5,869 nucleotides of DNA from Collinsella aerofaciens. Lineage in GTDB: Bacteria; Actinomycetota; Coriobacteriia; Coriobacteriales; Coriobacteriaceae. The notes below the pieces were generated by a model. That model was not told the DNA's origin, did not search any database, and saw only the letters and a program-made list of their open reading frames with translations. Shown here piece by piece: positions 4,787 through 5,869 of the stretch (its first letter is position 1; every line of letters begins with the position of its first letter). The stretch lies in NCBI GenBank assembly GCA_008671285.1, contig RPYR01000141.1:1-5869 (forward strand), written 5' to 3'. The translations under genes and the position numbers were made by a program.

Positions 4787-5869
4787 ATGAGCAATCCCTC
4801 GAACCGCACCTCGATGCGCGGTCAACTCACGCTGCGCGGCGTCGTCATCGGCATCCTTGGCTGCGTGATCATCACGGCAAGCTCGGCCTATACCGCCCTC
4901 AAAATGGGTGCGCTCCCCTGGCCGATCATTTTCGCTGCCGTCATTTCGCTGTTCTTCCTGAAGCTCATGGGCAACGCCAGCCTCAACGAGGCCAACGTCA
5001 CCCACACCATCATGTCCGCGGGCGCCATGGTCGCCGGCGGCCTGGCGTTTACCATCCCGGGCGCTTGGATGCTGGGCTATGCCGACCAGATCAGCTGGCT
5101 CGACATGTTTATCGTGGCGCTCGCCGGCACCATCTTGGGCCTTCTGGCGACAGCGCTCATCCACCGTCACTTTATCGTGGACGCCGCGCTGGAGTTCCCC
5201 ACCGGCAACGCCGCAGCTCAGACCCTGCGCGCCACCGAGGCCGGCGGCAAGACCGGCAAGCAGCTCTTTGGCTCCATGGCCATTGCAGGCATCTACAGCG
5301 TGCTTCGCGACGCCCTGGGCGTGGTGCCCAGCATGCTGTGCACGCTCAACATCCCCGGCGTGACCTTTGCCATCTACAACTCGCCCATGTTGCTGTCCAT
5401 CGGCTTTTTGGTGGGCTTCGCCCCCGTCGCGTTCTGGTTTGCCGGCGCGCTGCTGGGCAATTTTGGCATCATCGTCGGCGGCACCGCTGCCGGCCTGTTC
5501 GATGTTGTGACCGCGCAGGGTATCGTTAAGTCCCTCGGTATGGGCCTTATGATGGGCTTTGGCGTCGCCGTCGTCCTTAAGGACATCCTGCCGCAGGTCG
5601 CCGGTATCGTCCGCGGTCTTGCAGCCGACAGCTCCACCGACACCGACGAGCAGTCGCTCATCTCGGGCTCGCTTAAGCTCGACGCCGGCATCATCGGCCT
5701 GGGCACCGCCGCCATCGCCGTGATCGTTGCCATCGCGCTCGACCTCGGTCCCGTCCCGGCCGTCATCGTCACGCTGTTCACCTTTGTCACCACCATCATG
5801 AGTGCGCAGAGCTGCGGCCAGACGGGTATCGACCCTATGGAGATCTTTGGCCTCATCGTCATGCTCATC
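4787..5869 (+). CDS. OPT/YSL family oligopeptide transporter (3' end outside window)
   Basis: OPT proteins are secondary transporters of the cytoplasmic membrane that take up oligopeptides or metal-chelator complexes. The substrates of bacterial members are mostly unknown. The visible 361 residues are open to the window edge, about the first half of a family protein. LTLRGVVIGILGCVIITASSAYTALKMG-type sequence (residues 14-41) is the classic OPT N-terminus. EFPTGNAAAQ (136-145) is the conserved motif normally read as EFPTGxA, and QTGIDPMEIFG (345-355) is another OPT landmark. About nine to ten hydrophobic segments are seen, for example near 19-34, 44-62, 72-97, 105-124, 160-183, 203-232, 246-265, 299-320 and 323-340. 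A hydrophilic loop lies at 279-297 (DSSTDTDEQ). The start is ATG 4787-4789, with AAAGGAG (4774-4780) six bases upstream. The gene is divergent from coaX, with a leader of about 100 bases. Peptide uptake would suit an amino-acid-fermenting gut bacterium, but that is inference. Confidence 0.92.
   Translation, partial: MSNPSNRTSMRGQLTLRGVVIGILGCVIITASSAYTALKMGALPWPIIFAAVISLFFLKLMGNASLNEANVTHTIMSAGAMVAGGLAFTIPGAWMLGYADQISWLDMFIVALAGTILGLLATALIHRHFIVDAALEFPTGNAAAQTLRATEAGGKTGKQLFGSMAIAGIYSVLRDALGVVPSMLCTLNIPGVTFAIYNSPMLLSIGFLVGFAPVAFWFAGALLGNFGIIVGGTAAGLFDVVTAQGIVKSLGMGLMMGFGVAVVLKDILPQVAGIVRGLAADSSTDTDEQSLISGSLKLDAGIIGLGTAAIAVIVAIALDLGPVPAVIVTLFTFVTTIMSAQSCGQTGIDPMEIFGLIVMLI

Noticed and set aside
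4670..5868. - strand frames opposite the OPT transporter
   Set aside because: They are shadows of the OPT frame, which has a strong ribosome site and family motifs along its whole visible length.
1..5869. CRISPR array, tRNA/rRNA, prophage or toxin-antitoxin content
   Set aside because: No regularly spaced repeats, no tRNA-like cloverleaf and no matching protein motifs were seen on either strand.

Overview
The window comes from a high-GC Gram-positive bacterium, most likely a member of the Coriobacteriia close to Collinsella. That placing is an inference from strong GC bias at third codon positions, AAAGGAG-type ribosome binding sites, the mix of genes, and short GGGACAGG / GGGACGGGG repeats of a type I associate from memory with that group. 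No 16S or other marker gene is present to confirm it.

Five genes are read leftwards and one rightwards. From the right, an OPT-family transporter (4787 to beyond the right edge, + strand) is divergent from coaX (4584-3733, type III pantothenate kinase, coenzyme A synthesis). coaX is followed on the same strand by a dCMP deaminase (3649-3125, makes dUMP for thymidylate synthesis), a 92-residue NifU C-terminal-type Fe-S scaffold protein (2949-2671), lgt (2561-1740, prolipoprotein diacylglyceryl transferase) and a large polytopic membrane protein resembling the DUF6020 family, which is GT-C glycosyltransferase-like (1593 to beyond the left edge). Gaps of 83-175 bases separate the leftward genes, and several hold promoter- or terminator-like elements. 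They are therefore better read as a run of mostly separate housekeeping units than as one tight operon. No shared pathway links them beyond general metabolism and the cell envelope.

The non-coding DNA is the unusual part. The 146-base gap between lgt and the DUF6020-like gene is almost entirely stem-loops. Its two outer ones carry the motif GGGACAGG in opposite orientations, like a paired REP element (REPIN). A perfect 29-base inverted repeat with a related core (GGGACGGGG) sits at 3061-3089 and 4632-4660, bracketing the coaX and dCMP deaminase genes. The second copy lies inside the divergent coaX/OPT promoter region. A perfect 16-base GC palindrome sits just upstream of the NifU-like gene, and the OPT gene has a GC-rich leader that can fold in two competing ways.

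I found no RNA genes, transposase genes, CRISPR array, phage genes or defence genes. The proteins are ordinary; the repeats deserve the second look.
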